Origin: Rhodobacteraceae bacterium UBA6236
GTDB lineage: Bacteria; Pseudomonadota; Alphaproteobacteria; Rhodobacterales; Rhodobacteraceae
Direction of reading: 5' to 3'
Length of the DNA: 29,112 nucleotides
Assembly (NCBI GenBank): GCA_002440945.1
Contig: DJWG01000076.1
Coordinates: 1 to 29,112 of the forward strand
Below the pieces are notes generated by a model. It was given only the letters and a program-made list of their open reading frames with translations. It did no database searches and was not told where the DNA came from. Numbering within the stretch: the stretch's first letter is position 1; the number at the start of each line of letters is the position of its first letter. A program made the translations under genes and the position numbers. This document shows positions 1-8,828 of the stretch, piece after piece.

Positions 1-27
1 CGGAACCGAAGGGGCTGACGGCCTGAT

Positions 28-879
28 CTAGACCCCGAGCGACGCGATGGCGGCGAAGATCGCAAGGATCGCCAGCCATTGCGTCGGACGGACCGCCTCG
101 GACAGGAAGGCGCGCGCCAGAAGGATGGTGACGACGCCGAAGACCGAGGCGACGACGGCCGCGAATTCGGGCCGGGGCAGGGCGGCGGCCAGCGTGACGG
201 ATGCCATCGCCGTCGCGTCCAGCAGGCCCATGGGGACCAGGAGCCGCCAGGGCATGGGGCCATCGCTCCTTTGATCCGGAAGCATTGAAATGGCGAGGAT
301 CGTCACGGTCAGCGCGGCGGCCCGGGTGATTGCCATCTTCGGCCATTCGGCCTCGGCCAGACCGGACTGCGCCGCCATCTGGGCCAGCGCGAAGGTGGCC
401 GCAAATCCAAGCCCGGCTGCCAGCGACCAGAAGACCGCCTGCCTGCGGCCGCCGCCTGCGCCTTCGTTGTCTGGCGACAAGAGCGCCACGATCCCGACTC
501 CGCCGACGATTGCACCGGCGGCGAGTGTCTGCAGGAGGGTGGGTGCGCGACCCGAGAAGGCCGCGATCAGCACCGTCAGGATCGGGTAGGCGCCGATGAT
601 CGGCGCGACCAGCGCCACCGGGCCGATGGCGAAGGCCCGGTAAAGCCCGTAGCCTGCAAGCGCGAAGCCGACCCCGGCGCCAATCGCCATCAGCGCGCCG
701 GGCGCATCGACGCTGACCGGGCGGCCGAGCGTCACCGCCAGCACTCCGACCGGGACCAGACCGGCGGCAAGCGCCGTGCCCATCAGCGGCAGCACCGGAC
801 GGCCCGGCGCGGCGAAGCGCACCAGCATGTCGTGAATGCCCCAGGCAAGGGCGGCGACGAGCCCCAGCAGAACGGACAT
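28..879 (-). CDS. EamA/DMT-superfamily transporter
   Basis: A 283-residue, almost wholly hydrophobic protein with about ten predicted membrane segments in two similar halves, the size and pattern of an EamA (drug/metabolite transporter) permease. The N-terminal half holds a typical ALAWGIHDMLVRF first helix, and the second half begins after a hydrophilic Gly/Arg-rich linker near residues 135-147. The start is supported by AAAGGTGA about 8 bases upstream. It is transcribed away from tdm across a short shared intergenic region, so it may be co-regulated with the TMAO demethylase. Substrate is unknown. DMT proteins export a wide range of small metabolites, and a role in amine or amino-acid efflux is only an inference from position. 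Confidence 0.85.
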   Translation of the reverse strand: MSVLLGLVAALAWGIHDMLVRFAAPGRPVLPLMGTALAAGLVPVGVLAVTLGRPVSVDAPGALMAIGAGVGFALAGYGLYRAFAIGPVALVAPIIGAYPILTVLIAAFSGRAPTLLQTLAAGAIVGGVGIVALLSPDNEGAGGGRRQAVFWSLAAGLGFAATFALAQMAAQSGLAEAEWPKMAITRAAALTVTILAISMLPDQRSDGPMPWRLLVPMGLLDATAMASVTLAAALPRPEFAAVVASVFGVVTILLARAFLSEAVRPTQWLAILAIFAAIASLGV

Positions 880-907
880 CAGAAAGTCACCTTTGGTATC
901 ATGACAC

Positions 908-936
908 TTGCGACACAGGTTTTTCGGTCATATTCT
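908..936 (+). promoter_or_regulatory. Predicted sigma-70 type promoter of tdm
   Basis: TTGCGA (908-913) and TATTCT (931-936) are separated by 17 bases, a fair match to -35/-10 hexamers, placing a transcription start near 943 and a leader of about 40 bases before the preferred tdm start. The -35 box lies inside CTTGCGACA (907-915), a 9-mer that also occurs at 13382-13390 in the leader of the second permease. ATTCTTCCT (932-940) recurs over the tmm promoter. Not experimentally supported. Confidence 0.4.
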
Positions 937-981
937 TCCTATTAAATAAATATTCCAATGGTTCAATCTGCCGAGGCCCTC

Positions 982-3369
982 ATGTCAAGTCCGATGCCCG
1001 ACAGTCTTTACCCCCCTGTCCATCCGGGGCCGCCGCGGCCCAGTGGCCTGATCCTGCCCCGCGGTCTGACGCTTCCGAGCAATGTCGAACGCTACGGCGT
1101 GCCGGGGGCCGGGGCAATCGTCATCCCGATTTCGGAAGGCGACCGCATCACCATCCGCAACGACGAGGGCGGCCAACGCTGCGAAGTCGTGGCGGCGGGA
1201 ACGGATGGCGCGATTTCGGCCCGTTTGCTGGGACTTGCAGGGCAGGGCGGGGCCGAGGGGGTGATGGCGCTGCTGTCGTCTGGCGAGGAAAGCCTGTCGA
1301 AACTGCGCGCGGGGCTTGAACGGCGGGGCATCGATCTGGCGCGGGCAGGCCGTGAGGCGCTGCACCTTTTTGGCGCAGATACTCCGGCCGGGACGGAAGA
1401 GACGCTGACGGCGTCGGGAAGCGGCCATGTCATCATTGCGACCCCTGCCGGACAGATGGATGTCTGGGGTCAGGATACGGCAACGCCGCTGACGGTGATC
1501 GTCACGCGGACCAAGGGCCGGATGCAGCTTGCCCACGATCTGCCCGATCCGCTGGCCGATCCGATCCTTGATCTGCGGGTGAAGTCCGCAACCGCCGAGG
1601 CCTATTTCGTCAAGGCCGGGGATTACATCCAGATCCTTGATGTGGACGGTCGGCAATGCACCGATTTTCAGTGCTTCTCGGCCCGCAAGCTCGACAAGGG
1701 CCGGGAACTGGCGATGGACGTGACGGCCACCCGCAGCCTGATGGGCCATGCCTATCCGATGCCGGGGCTGCACGCGAAATACTACGATCAGGATTTCACG
1801 CCGCTGGTCGAGGTCGTGCAGGACACCTGCGGGCGCCATGACGCCTTTTCGCTGGCCTGCTACGCCAAGTATTATGATGACATCGGTTATCCCGGTCACA
1901 CCAACTGCACCGAAAACTTCAACGGCGCGCTGTCGCAATATGGCATCGGGCCGCGTGGCGGCTGGATGGCGGCGAATTTCTTCTTCAACACCGGCGTCGA
2001 TGCGCATGGGGTCATGACCTCGGACGAGCCTTGGTCGCGGCCGGGGGATTATGTGCTGATGCGGGCGCTGACCGATATCGTCTGCGTTTCCTCGGCCTGC
2101 CCCGATGACACGACCGCCGCCAATGGCTGGAACCCGACCGACATCCATGTGCGCAGCTATTCCTGGGCGCATTCCTTCAAACGCGCGATCGCCATTCGCG
2201 CCACCCCAGATTCGGAGCCGACAATGACCAAGGAAACCGGCTTTCACGACCGGCTGTCGGAGCTGACCCGCGATTTCGTCGAATATCGTGGCTACTGGCT
2301 GGCGAATTCCTTCGCCGCCGCCGGCCCGGTCGAGGAATACTGGGCCTGCCGGGAAAAATGCGTGGTGCTGGACCTGTCGGCCTTGCGGAAATGGGAAGTG
2401 ACTGGGCCGGATGCCGAGGCGCTGATGCAATACACGCTGACGCGGGACGTCAAGAAGCTGACGCCGGGGCAGATCGTCTATTCGGCGATGTGCTATCCGC
2501 ATGGCGGCATGATCGACGACGGCACGGTCTTCAAGCTGGGCGCGAACAACTTCCGCTGGATCGGCGGCGATGACTACAGCGGGGTCTGGTTGCGCGAACA
2601 GGCCGAAAAGCTGGGGCTGAAGGTGCTGGTGCGGTCCTCGACCGATCAGATGCATAACCTTGCGGTTCAGGGGCCGGAAAGCCGCGAGCTGCTAAAAAAG
2701 GTGATCTGGACCCCGCCGCACCAGCCGACGATGGCCGAGCTTGGCTGGTTCCGGTTCACCGTCGGACGGATCGGCGATGCCGAAGGCGTGCCGGTCGTCG
2801 TGTCGCGCACCGGCTACACGGGTGAACTGGGTTATGAAGTCTGGTGCCATCCGAAACACGCCGGAACGGTCTTTGACGCGATCTGGGATGCGGGTCAGGA
2901 TCATGGCATCCGCCCGATGGGCCTTCAGGCGCTGGACATGGTGCGGATCGAGGCGGGGCTGATCTTCGCGGGCTATGACTTCAGCGACCAGACCGATCCG
3001 TTCGAGGCAGGGATCGGCTTCACCGTGCCGCTGAAGACCAAGCCCGATGACTTCATCGGCCGCGAGGCGCTGATCCGCCGCAAGGAACACCCCAGCCGCA
3101 AGCTTGTGGGGCTGGATATCGACAGCGCGATCGAGGTCGGGCATGGTGATTGCGTCCATGTGGGGCGCGCGCAGGTGGGCGAGATCACCTCGGCCATGCG
3201 CTCGCCGCTGCTTGGCAAGCAGATCGCCTTGGCGCGGATCGACGTCGCCCATGCCGATCTGGGAACAGCCGTGGAAATCGGCAAGCTGGACGGGCAGCAG
3301 AAGCGCCTGCCGGCAACCATCGTTGGATTTGCGCATTACGATCCCAAGAAGACCCGCCCACAATCATGA
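982..3369 (+). CDS. tdm: Trimethylamine N-oxide demethylase (TMAO aldolase), DUF1989-GcvT fusion
   Basis: Splits TMAO to dimethylamine and formaldehyde, with the C-terminal folate domain expected to capture the formaldehyde. The 795-residue product has the Tdm architecture. A first 190-residue region looks like a degenerate DUF1989 copy (IPISEGDRITIRND). A DUF1989 domain at about 200-390 contains DTCGRHD, HTNCTENF and VCVSSACPDDTTAANGW (C283, C309, C368, C373 are candidate metal ligands). A GcvT aminomethyltransferase fold follows at about 425-790 (SRTGYTGELGYEVW). This start has GAGG 5 bases upstream. An in-frame ATG at 958 would add 8 residues but has no ribosome site and sits in the AT-rich promoter region. 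The truncated globin follows after 7 bp, and tmm is convergent beyond it. The neighbouring TMA monooxygenase gene makes the Tdm assignment much stronger than a generic GcvT call. Confidence 0.92.
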   Translation: MSSPMPDSLYPPVHPGPPRPSGLILPRGLTLPSNVERYGVPGAGAIVIPISEGDRITIRNDEGGQRCEVVAAGTDGAISARLLGLAGQGGAEGVMALLSSGEESLSKLRAGLERRGIDLARAGREALHLFGADTPAGTEETLTASGSGHVIIATPAGQMDVWGQDTATPLTVIVTRTKGRMQLAHDLPDPLADPILDLRVKSATAEAYFVKAGDYIQILDVDGRQCTDFQCFSARKLDKGRELAMDVTATRSLMGHAYPMPGLHAKYYDQDFTPLVEVVQDTCGRHDAFSLACYAKYYDDIGYPGHTNCTENFNGALSQYGIGPRGGWMAANFFFNTGVDAHGVMTSDEPWSRPGDYVLMRALTDIVCVSSACPDDTTAANGWNPTDIHVRSYSWAHSFKRAIAIRATPDSEPTMTKETGFHDRLSELTRDFVEYRGYWLANSFAAAGPVEEYWACREKCVVLDLSALRKWEVTGPDAEALMQYTLTRDVKKLTPGQIVYSAMCYPHGGMIDDGTVFKLGANNFRWIGGDDYSGVWLREQAEKLGLKVLVRSSTDQMHNLAVQGPESRELLKKVIWTPPHQPTMAELGWFRFTVGRIGDAEGVPVVVSRTGYTGELGYEVWCHPKHAGTVFDAIWDAGQDHGIRPMGLQALDMVRIEAGLIFAGYDFSDQTDPFEAGIGFTVPLKTKPDDFIGREALIRRKEHPSRKLVGLDIDSAIEVGHGDCVHVGRAQVGEITSAMRSPLLGKQIALARIDVAHADLGTAVEIGKLDGQQKRLPATIVGFAHYDPKKTRPQS

Positions 3370-3376
3370 GGGAACC

Positions 3377-3811
3377 ATGCAGTCCATTCTTGACCAGATC
3401 GGAGGCGAGAACGCGCTGAGGGCGCTCGTGAACCGGTTCTACGACCTTATCGAAACCGATCCGCGCGGCGAAAGGCTGATGCGGCTTCACCTGCGTGGGC
3501 ATGGGCTGTCCCATGTCCGGGTGGAACAGTTCGATTTTCTGAGCGGCTTCCTGGGGGGCCAACGCTACTACGCCGAACGGCATGGCGACATGGACCTGCG
3601 GCGCATCCACGCCCATGTGCCGATCAGCGAGGTCGAGGCAGAGGACTGGCTGGCGCTGATGGACCAGGCCATCGCAGAGACGCTGGTGGCGGGTCCGGCG
3701 GTCGAACGGATGCGGGCCACTTTCCGCCGGGTGTCGATGATGCTGGTCAACGACCTGGGCGAATGGGGAATGCCCGCGCCGACGCCGAAAGCGCAGGCGC
3801 AACTGCAATAG
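3377..3811 (+). CDS. Group II truncated haemoglobin
   Basis: A 144-residue 2-on-2 globin. Visible features are FYDLIE with the B10-position Tyr (Y22), FDFLSGFLGG (52-61) in the CD region, LRRIHAH with the expected proximal haem ligand H78, and W91 in DWLALMDQA at the G8 position typical of group II. The ATG lies 7 bases after the tdm stop and has GAGGGA just upstream, so it is co-translated with tdm. A longer in-frame reading back to 3104 overlaps tdm and is rejected. Group II globins bind O2, NO or peroxide. What it does for TMAO demethylation is unknown; redox protection of the metal site or O2/NO handling are inferences. A strong terminator follows. Confidence 0.9.
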   Translation: MQSILDQIGGENALRALVNRFYDLIETDPRGERLMRLHLRGHGLSHVRVEQFDFLSGFLGGQRYYAERHGDMDLRRIHAHVPISEVEAEDWLALMDQAIAETLVAGPAVERMRATFRRVSMMLVNDLGEWGMPAPTPKAQAQLQ

Positions 3812-3840
3812 CGGCCCGCCGCAACACTGGAATACAAGAA

Positions 3841-3866
3841 GGGCGCCGGTTTCCCGGCGCCCTTTT
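3841..3866. terminator. Bidirectional intrinsic terminator between the globin gene and tmm
   Basis: Perfect 9-bp stem GGGCGCCGG/CCGGCGCCC with a TTTC loop, followed by TTTT on the plus strand. The AAGAA to its left provides a T-rich tract for the minus strand, so it can end both tdm-globin and the convergent tmm. Confidence 0.85.
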
Positions 3867-3891
3867 CAGTCCTGATCCGGGGGGAATCGGA

Positions 3892-5235
3892 TCAGTTCCG
3901 AAGGTAGCTTTCCATGCTGTCGTCCAGCGCGTCCTTCCACGGCGTATGGTGCTGGGGCGCCATGGTGCCGGTGATCACCGATTTGTAGCTGTGATTGCGG
4001 AAGCCCATGATGTCCTGCTTCTTGTGGTCCTTCCATTCGAAGAAGGCCTCGCAGGCGCCGTCGACGTCAAAGCTCGGGTAGTCGGTTTCGGCGATCAGTT
4101 CCTTGACGTATTCGCCCTGATAATGGATCGCGTCATGCGCGTCCTTGCCGGCATCCTCGCCCGCCACGCGGTCGGTCACGTCCTTCAGCAGTGTGGCCTT
4201 GTCGGCCGGGATCTGGATCTTGCCCATGATCGCGTCGCGGACCCACCAGGCCTGCGCGTCGAACATGTTGAAGGTGAACCACTGGTCCTGCATGCCCAGG
4301 TAGAACATCCGCGGGTTGTTGACCCAGACCACGCCTTTGTACAGGTCCGCCGTCGCCAGCCGGTTTGCCGTCTTCAGCCGCAGGTCGTCGGGCAGGAAGG
4401 GGAAGTGGTGCTTGTAGCCGGTGCAGAGGATGATCGCGTCGAAGTCGCCCGTGGACCCGTCGCGGAAGGTCGCCGTGCGGCCCGAGACGCTTTCCAGCGC
4501 CGGGACTTCCTTCCAGTTGTCGGGCCACTTGAAGCCCATGGGCGCGTTCCGGTAGGCGACCGTGACCGTCTTGGCGCCGTATTTCCAGCACTGCGACCCG
4601 ATATCCTCGGCCGAGTATGATGAGCCGAGCAGCAGGATGTCCTTTCCGGCGAATTCACGCGCGTCGCGGAAATCATGGGCGTGAAGCACGCGGCCGTTGA
4701 AGGTGTCGAAGCCCGGATAGAAAGGCACGTTCGGGGTCGAGAAGTGGCCCGTGGCGCAGACGACGTGATCGAAGACCTCTGAATAGACGCGGTCGTTGGC
4801 CAGATCGTGAACGGTGACGGTGAACTTCTGCGTCGCTTCGTCATAGGCCACGTTGCGGACCGTGGTCGAGAAGCGGATCCACTTGCGCACATCGGCCTTC
4901 TTCACGCGGCCTTCGATGTAATCGAACAGCACGGCGCGGGGCGGGTAGCTGGCGATCTGCTTGCCGAAATGTTCCTCGAAGGAATAATCGGCGAATTCCA
5001 GCCCTTCCTTCGGGCCGTTCGACCACAGGTAGCGATACATCGACCCGTGGACCGGTTCGCCATATTCGTCGACGCCCGTGCGCCAGGTGTAGTTCCACAG
5101 ACCGCCCCAGTTGGACTGCTTTTCAAAGCAGACGATTTCGGGGATGTCTTCGCCTTTCTGCGCGGCGGACTGGAAGGCCCGCAACTGCGCCAGACCGGAT
5201 GGACCTGCGCCCAGAACGGCGACTCGTTTCTTCAT
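3892..5235 (-). CDS. tmm: Trimethylamine monooxygenase (flavin-containing)
   Basis: Oxidises TMA to TMAO using FAD, NADPH and O2. It is 447 residues, the usual length for bacterial Tmm. The FAD fingerprint LGAGPSG is at 8-14, the FMO signature F-x-G-x3-H-x3-F at 179-189 ([11 protein letters not shown]), and the NADPH Rossmann motif [10 protein letters not shown] at 204-213 with Tyr207, a position implicated in catalysis in marine Tmm. The W-N-Y-T and M-Y-R-Y-L stretches near 47-70 are also typical of the family. The start is preceded by AAGGGAG. It stands alone with its own promoter upstream and shared terminator downstream. Broader FMO activity on other amines or sulfides is possible, but the adjoining tdm, dmm and mgs genes fix the physiological role. 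Confidence 0.96.
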   Translation of the reverse strand: MKKRVAVLGAGPSGLAQLRAFQSAAQKGEDIPEIVCFEKQSNWGGLWNYTWRTGVDEYGEPVHGSMYRYLWSNGPKEGLEFADYSFEEHFGKQIASYPPRAVLFDYIEGRVKKADVRKWIRFSTTVRNVAYDEATQKFTVTVHDLANDRVYSEVFDHVVCATGHFSTPNVPFYPGFDTFNGRVLHAHDFRDAREFAGKDILLLGSSYSAEDIGSQCWKYGAKTVTVAYRNAPMGFKWPDNWKEVPALESVSGRTATFRDGSTGDFDAIILCTGYKHHFPFLPDDLRLKTANRLATADLYKGVVWVNNPRMFYLGMQDQWFTFNMFDAQAWWVRDAIMGKIQIPADKATLLKDVTDRVAGEDAGKDAHDAIHYQGEYVKELIAETDYPSFDVDGACEAFFEWKDHKKQDIMGFRNHSYKSVITGTMAPQHHTPWKDALDDSMESYLRN

Positions 5236-5283
5236 GCTGATCTCCCTTGCGAACAGGCCGTTACGGCACCTGTTTTTTGTTCA

Positions 5284-5313
5284 ATTCTTCCTGTCTGTTT
5301 GCCTGGGTGTCAA
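5284..5313 (-). promoter_or_regulatory. Predicted promoter of tmm
   Basis: On the minus strand a perfect TTGACA (5308-5313) is followed after 18 bases by AAGAAT (5284-5289), giving a leader of about 45 bases before tmm. The -10 box lies inside ATTCTTCCT (plus strand, 5284-5292), the same 9-mer found over the tdm -10 region. Confidence 0.5.
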
Positions 5314-5368
5314 ATAATATTCATGCGAAGAATGCATCATTTTGGGGTTTCGCCGCCGGCCGCCCAAC

Positions 5369-5391
5369 AAAAAGGCCCCCCGAAGGAGGCC
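5369..5391 (-). terminator. Intrinsic terminator of the mgsABC-gmaS operon
   Basis: Read on the minus strand, GGCCTCC and GGGGGCC form a 7-bp stem (one G-U) around a TTCG tetraloop, followed by TTTTT. It lies 28 bases after the gmaS stop and isolates that operon from tmm. Confidence 0.85.
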
Positions 5392-5418
5392 TGATTGCAG
5401 CCTGGGGGGCTTCGGGGA

Positions 5419-6726
5419 TCAGATGTCGAGGGTGTTTTCCACTTCCCACGACGACATGTGCGAGACATAGCTGTCCCATTCGCGGTGCTTCGTCTTCATG
5501 TAGGCATCCGAGAAATCGTTGCCCATGATCGACTTCAGCGTCGTGTCCTTGTCATAGGCCCGCAGCGCATCGAGGAGGTTGAGCGGCAGCTTCGGCGCGT
5601 TCTTGATCTTGTGGCCGTCCTGATACATGTCGATGTCCAGACGCTTGCCCGGATCGGCCTTGGTGCGCACGCCGTCCAGACCCGCAGCCACGATCACCGC
5701 CTGCATCAGGTAGGGGTTGGCCGCGCCATCGGGCAGGCGAAGCTCGATCCGGCCCTTGCCCGGCACCCGCACCAGGTGGGTGCGGTTGTCGCCCGACCAG
5801 GTGACGGTGTTCGGCGCCCAGGTCGACCCGGAAGAGGTGCGCGGGGCGTTGATGCGCTTGTAGCTGTTCACCGTCGGGTTGGTGATCGCGGCCAGCGCCG
5901 AGGCGTGCTTCATTATGCCGCCGAGGAAGTATTTGCCCTTTTGCGACAGGCCCAGTTCGCCTTCGGGATCGTAGAAGGCATTGTCCTGGCCATCCAGGCT
6001 CCAGGCCGAGATATGCGCATGCATGCCCGACCCCGTGAGCTTCAGGAACGGCTTCGGCATGAAGGTCACGCGCAGGCCGTGCTTTTCGGCGACCGAACGC
6101 AGCATGAACTTGAAGAACGACAGCTTGTCGGCGGTGTTCAGCACGTCGTCATACTTCCAGTTCATCTCGAACTGGCCGTTCGCGTCCTCGTGGTCGCTCT
6201 GGTAGGGCTCCCAGCCGAGGTCCAGCATGTAATCGCTGACTTCGGCGATCAGGTCGTAGCGGCGCATGATCGCCTGCTGGTCGTAGCAGGGCTTGGCCGA
6301 GCTGTCCCAGGGGTCGGCGGGCTTGTCGCCTTCGGGGGTCAGCAGGAAGAATTCCGGCTCGACCCCGGTCTTGACGCGCAGGCCTTCCTTGGCGGCCTGA
6401 GCGATGACGTTGCGCAGCACGTTGCGCGGCGCCTGCGCCAGTTCCGACCCTTCCATCGTGCAGTTCGCGGCCACCCAGGCGACCTCGGGCTTCCACGGCA
6501 GCTGGATGACGCTGCTGGGGTCAGGAACCCCCAGCGTGTCGGGGTGGGCGGGGGTCACTACGAACCCCGCCGCGAAACCCGCGAAACCTGCGCCCCCGGC
6601 CACGACGTCGTTGATCACCTGGGCCGGAACCAGCTTGGCGCGCTGCGCCCCGCAAAGGTCGGTGAAGGATATCATGAAATATTTGACACCCTTGTCCTTC
6701 GCCCATTTCTCGAGGTCCGAGACCAT
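5419..6726 (-). CDS. gmaS: Gamma-glutamylmethylamide synthetase (glutamine synthetase-like)
   Basis: Joins methylamine to glutamate with ATP, giving gamma-glutamylmethylamide, the entry reaction of the N-methylglutamate pathway. The 435-residue product is a glutamine synthetase type III/GlnT-like protein: GVEPEFFLL carries the metal-binding Glu of the active site, DANGQFEMNW and GSGMHAHIS form the next active-site strands, and PTVNSYKR plus RIELRLPDGAANPYL are the ATP/glutamate-binding signatures. The start used gives MVSDLEKWAKDKG with AGGGAG about 6 bases upstream. In-frame ATGs 24 and 81 bases further upstream are possible, and the furthest would overlap mgsC. It follows mgsC by 28 bp. GMAS and glutamine synthetase are hard to separate by eye, so the call rests largely on linkage to mgs and mgd. 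Confidence 0.9.
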   Translation of the reverse strand: MVSDLEKWAKDKGVKYFMISFTDLCGAQRAKLVPAQVINDVVAGGAGFAGFAAGFVVTPAHPDTLGVPDPSSVIQLPWKPEVAWVAANCTMEGSELAQAPRNVLRNVIAQAAKEGLRVKTGVEPEFFLLTPEGDKPADPWDSSAKPCYDQQAIMRRYDLIAEVSDYMLDLGWEPYQSDHEDANGQFEMNWKYDDVLNTADKLSFFKFMLRSVAEKHGLRVTFMPKPFLKLTGSGMHAHISAWSLDGQDNAFYDPEGELGLSQKGKYFLGGIMKHASALAAITNPTVNSYKRINAPRTSSGSTWAPNTVTWSGDNRTHLVRVPGKGRIELRLPDGAANPYLMQAVIVAAGLDGVRTKADPGKRLDIDMYQDGHKIKNAPKLPLNLLDALRAYDKDTTLKSIMGNDFSDAYMKTKHREWDSYVSHMSSWEVENTLDI

Positions 6727-6754
6727 CGAAATCTCCCTGTCGTGCTTCATTTTA

Positions 6755-8083
6755 TTATTTTCCTCCGTTACGGCCGGGGATCCAGGTCGTGCCTGCAAGC
6801 GGAACACCCGCCATCGCGGCAGCTTCCACGTTCAGGGCAACCAGGTCCTCGGGCTCCAAGTTATGCAGGTGATTCTTGCCACAGGCGCGGGCGATGGTCT
6901 GTGCTTCCAGCGTCATCACCTTGAGGTAGTTCTTCAGGCGGCGTCCGCCCAGAACCGGGTCGAAGCGCTTGAACAGTTCCGGGTCCTGCGTGGTGATGCC
7001 GGCCGGATCCTTGCCTTCGTGCCAGTCGTCGTATGCGTCGGCCGTGGTCTGGAGCTTCTGGTATTCGCTTTCCAGCTTCGGGTCGTTGTCACCCAGGGCG
7101 ACCAGGGCTGCGGTACCGATCGCGACGGCATCGGCGCCCATCGCCATCGCCTTGGCCACGTCCGCGCCGGTGCGGATGCCGCCCGAGACGATCAGCTGCA
7201 CCTTGCGATGCATGCCCAGGTCCTGCAGCGCCTTCACCGCCTGCGGGATACAGGCCAGGATCGGCATGCCGACGTGTTCGATGAAGACGTCCTGCGTTGC
7301 CGCGGTGCCGCCCTGCATCCCGTCCAGAACCACGACGTCGGCCCCGGCCTTCACCGCCAGCGCGGTGTCGTAGTAGGGACGCGCGCCGCCGATCTTGACG
7401 TAGATCGGTTTTTCCCAGTCGGTGATCTCGCGCAGTTCGAGGATCTTGATTTCCAGGTCATCCGGGCCGGTCCAGTCGGGGTGACGGCAGGCCGAACGCT
7501 GGTCGATCCCCTTGGGCAGGTTGCGCATCATCGCCACCCGGTCCGAGATCTTCTGGCCCAGCAGCATCCCGCCGCCGCCCGGCTTCGCGCCCTGGCCCAC
7601 GACGACTTCGATCGCGTCGGCCCGGCGCAGGTCATCGGGGTTCATGCCGTAGCGCGAGGGCAGGTATTGATAGACCAGCGTCTTGGAATGGCCGCGCTCT
7701 TCCTCGGTCATGCCGCCGTCGCCGGTGGTGGTCGAGGTGCCGGCTTCCGATGCGCCGCGACCCAAGGCTTCCTTCGCCGGGCCCGAAAGCGCGCCGAAGC
7801 TCATGCCCGCGATGGTGACCGGGATGTCCAGGTGGATCGGCTTCTTGGCGTAGCGGGTGCCAAGCCAGACATCGGTGGCGCATTTCTCGCGGTAGCCTTC
7901 CAGCGGATAGCGGCTGATCGAGGCGCCAAGGAACAGCAGGTCATCGAAGTGGGGCAGGTGGCGTTTGGTGCCGCCACCGCGGATGTCGTAGATGCCCGAA
8001 GCAGCCGCGCGGCGGATTTCCGCGTTGATCGCCGGGGTGAAGGTTGCCGAGTAGCGCGGCGGGGTATGGGGAAAATCGCTCAT
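6755..8083 (-). CDS. mgsC: N-methylglutamate synthase subunit C (FMN-binding glutamate synthase-like)
   Basis: A 442-residue protein of the GltB central/FMN-barrel family, often labelled GlxD. With MgsA and MgsB it converts gamma-glutamylmethylamide and 2-oxoglutarate-derived product to N-methylglutamate. Barrel motifs seen are IPVTIAGMSFGALSG, EVVVGQGAKPGGGGML, GADVVVLDGMQGG and the phosphate-binding GGIRTGADVAKAMAMGADAV. It has only a few scattered cysteines, so the clustered Cys motif that binds 3Fe-4S in ordinary glutamate synthase is not visible. It starts 12 bases after mgsB and precedes gmaS, in one operon. Confidence 0.92.
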   Translation of the reverse strand: MSDFPHTPPRYSATFTPAINAEIRRAAASGIYDIRGGGTKRHLPHFDDLLFLGASISRYPLEGYREKCATDVWLGTRYAKKPIHLDIPVTIAGMSFGALSGPAKEALGRGASEAGTSTTTGDGGMTEEERGHSKTLVYQYLPSRYGMNPDDLRRADAIEVVVGQGAKPGGGGMLLGQKISDRVAMMRNLPKGIDQRSACRHPDWTGPDDLEIKILELREITDWEKPIYVKIGGARPYYDTALAVKAGADVVVLDGMQGGTAATQDVFIEHVGMPILACIPQAVKALQDLGMHRKVQLIVSGGIRTGADVAKAMAMGADAVAIGTAALVALGDNDPKLESEYQKLQTTADAYDDWHEGKDPAGITTQDPELFKRFDPVLGGRRLKNYLKVMTLEAQTIARACGKNHLHNLEPEDLVALNVEAAAMAGVPLAGTTWIPGRNGGK

Positions 8084-8095
8084 GTTCTCAGTGCC

Positions 8096-8827
8096 TCAGT
8101 AGGCCGACGCGTTGTCGATGTTGAAGTTGTAGAGCTTGCGGGCCGAGCCGTAGCGGCGGAACTCTTCGGGTTTCGCCTTGCCGGTGGCCTCGCCCCGGCG
8201 CAGCAGGTCTTCCAGCGCCTCGTAATGTTCGGGACGCATCTCTTTCTCGATGCAGTCGGCGCCAAGCGACTTCACCTTGCCGCGCACGAAAAGCTTGGCT
8301 TCGTAAAGCGAATCACCCAGCGCGTCGCCGGCGTCGCCCAGGACGACCATGCTGCCCGACTGCGCCATGAAGCAGGACATGTGGCCGATGTTGCCGTGCA
8401 CGACGATGTCGATGCCCTTCATCGAGATGCCGCAGCGCGACGAAGCGTTCCCTTTGATGACCAAGAGGCCGCCGCGACCGGTGGCGCCGGCATACTGGCT
8501 GGCGTCGCCTTCGACGATGACGGTGCCCGACATCATGTTTTCCGCCACGCCCGGACCGGCCGATCCGGTGATGCGGATGGTGGCCTGCTTGTTCATGCCG
8601 GCGCAGTAGTAGCCGGTGGTGCCGCGCACGGTGATGTCGAGCGGCGCATCGACGCCCACCGCGATGGCATGGCTGCCGCGGGTGTTGACGATTTCCCAGA
8701 CGGTTTCGTTGGTCTGGACGCCCCGCAGCGCGTGCAGGGTCTGGTTCAATTCGCGCAAGCCGCGGGCGGCAAGATCGAATGTCTGCATGTCGGATGCTCC
8801 GGCGATGGGAAGACTAGGCTTGTTCAT
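8096..8827 (-). CDS. mgsB: N-methylglutamate synthase subunit B (GXGXG/beta-helix, glutamate synthase C-terminal-like)
   Basis: A 243-residue protein matching the alpha-subunit C-terminal domain of glutamate synthase (GXGXG repeats, GlxC). Repeating glycine-rich turns run through TVRGTTGYYCAGMNKQ, RITGSAGPGVAENMMSG, ATGRGGLLVIKGNAS and HGNIGHMSCFMAQSG, as in a right-handed beta-helix. It is probably a structural subunit linking the amidotransferase and FMN barrel. The start at 8827 falls 2 bases after the mgsA stop and has GGAAG upstream. A second in-frame ATG giving MQTFDLAARG, 39 bases downstream with GGAG before it, is an alternative. The C-terminus ends YNFNIDNASAY, a short tail beyond the helix. 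Confidence 0.9.
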   Translation of the reverse strand: MNKPSLPIAGASDMQTFDLAARGLRELNQTLHALRGVQTNETVWEIVNTRGSHAIAVGVDAPLDITVRGTTGYYCAGMNKQATIRITGSAGPGVAENMMSGTVIVEGDASQYAGATGRGGLLVIKGNASSRCGISMKGIDIVVHGNIGHMSCFMAQSGSMVVLGDAGDALGDSLYEAKLFVRGKVKSLGADCIEKEMRPEHYEALEDLLRRGEATGKAKPEEFRRYGSARKLYNFNIDNASAY

Positions 8828-8828
8828 G

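Noticed and set aside
3104..3376. Upstream in-frame extension of the truncated globin
   Set aside because: It overlaps the 3' end of tdm in another frame and reads as Arg/Trp/Ser-rich shadow sequence. The ATG at 3377 has a ribosome site and gives normal globin length.
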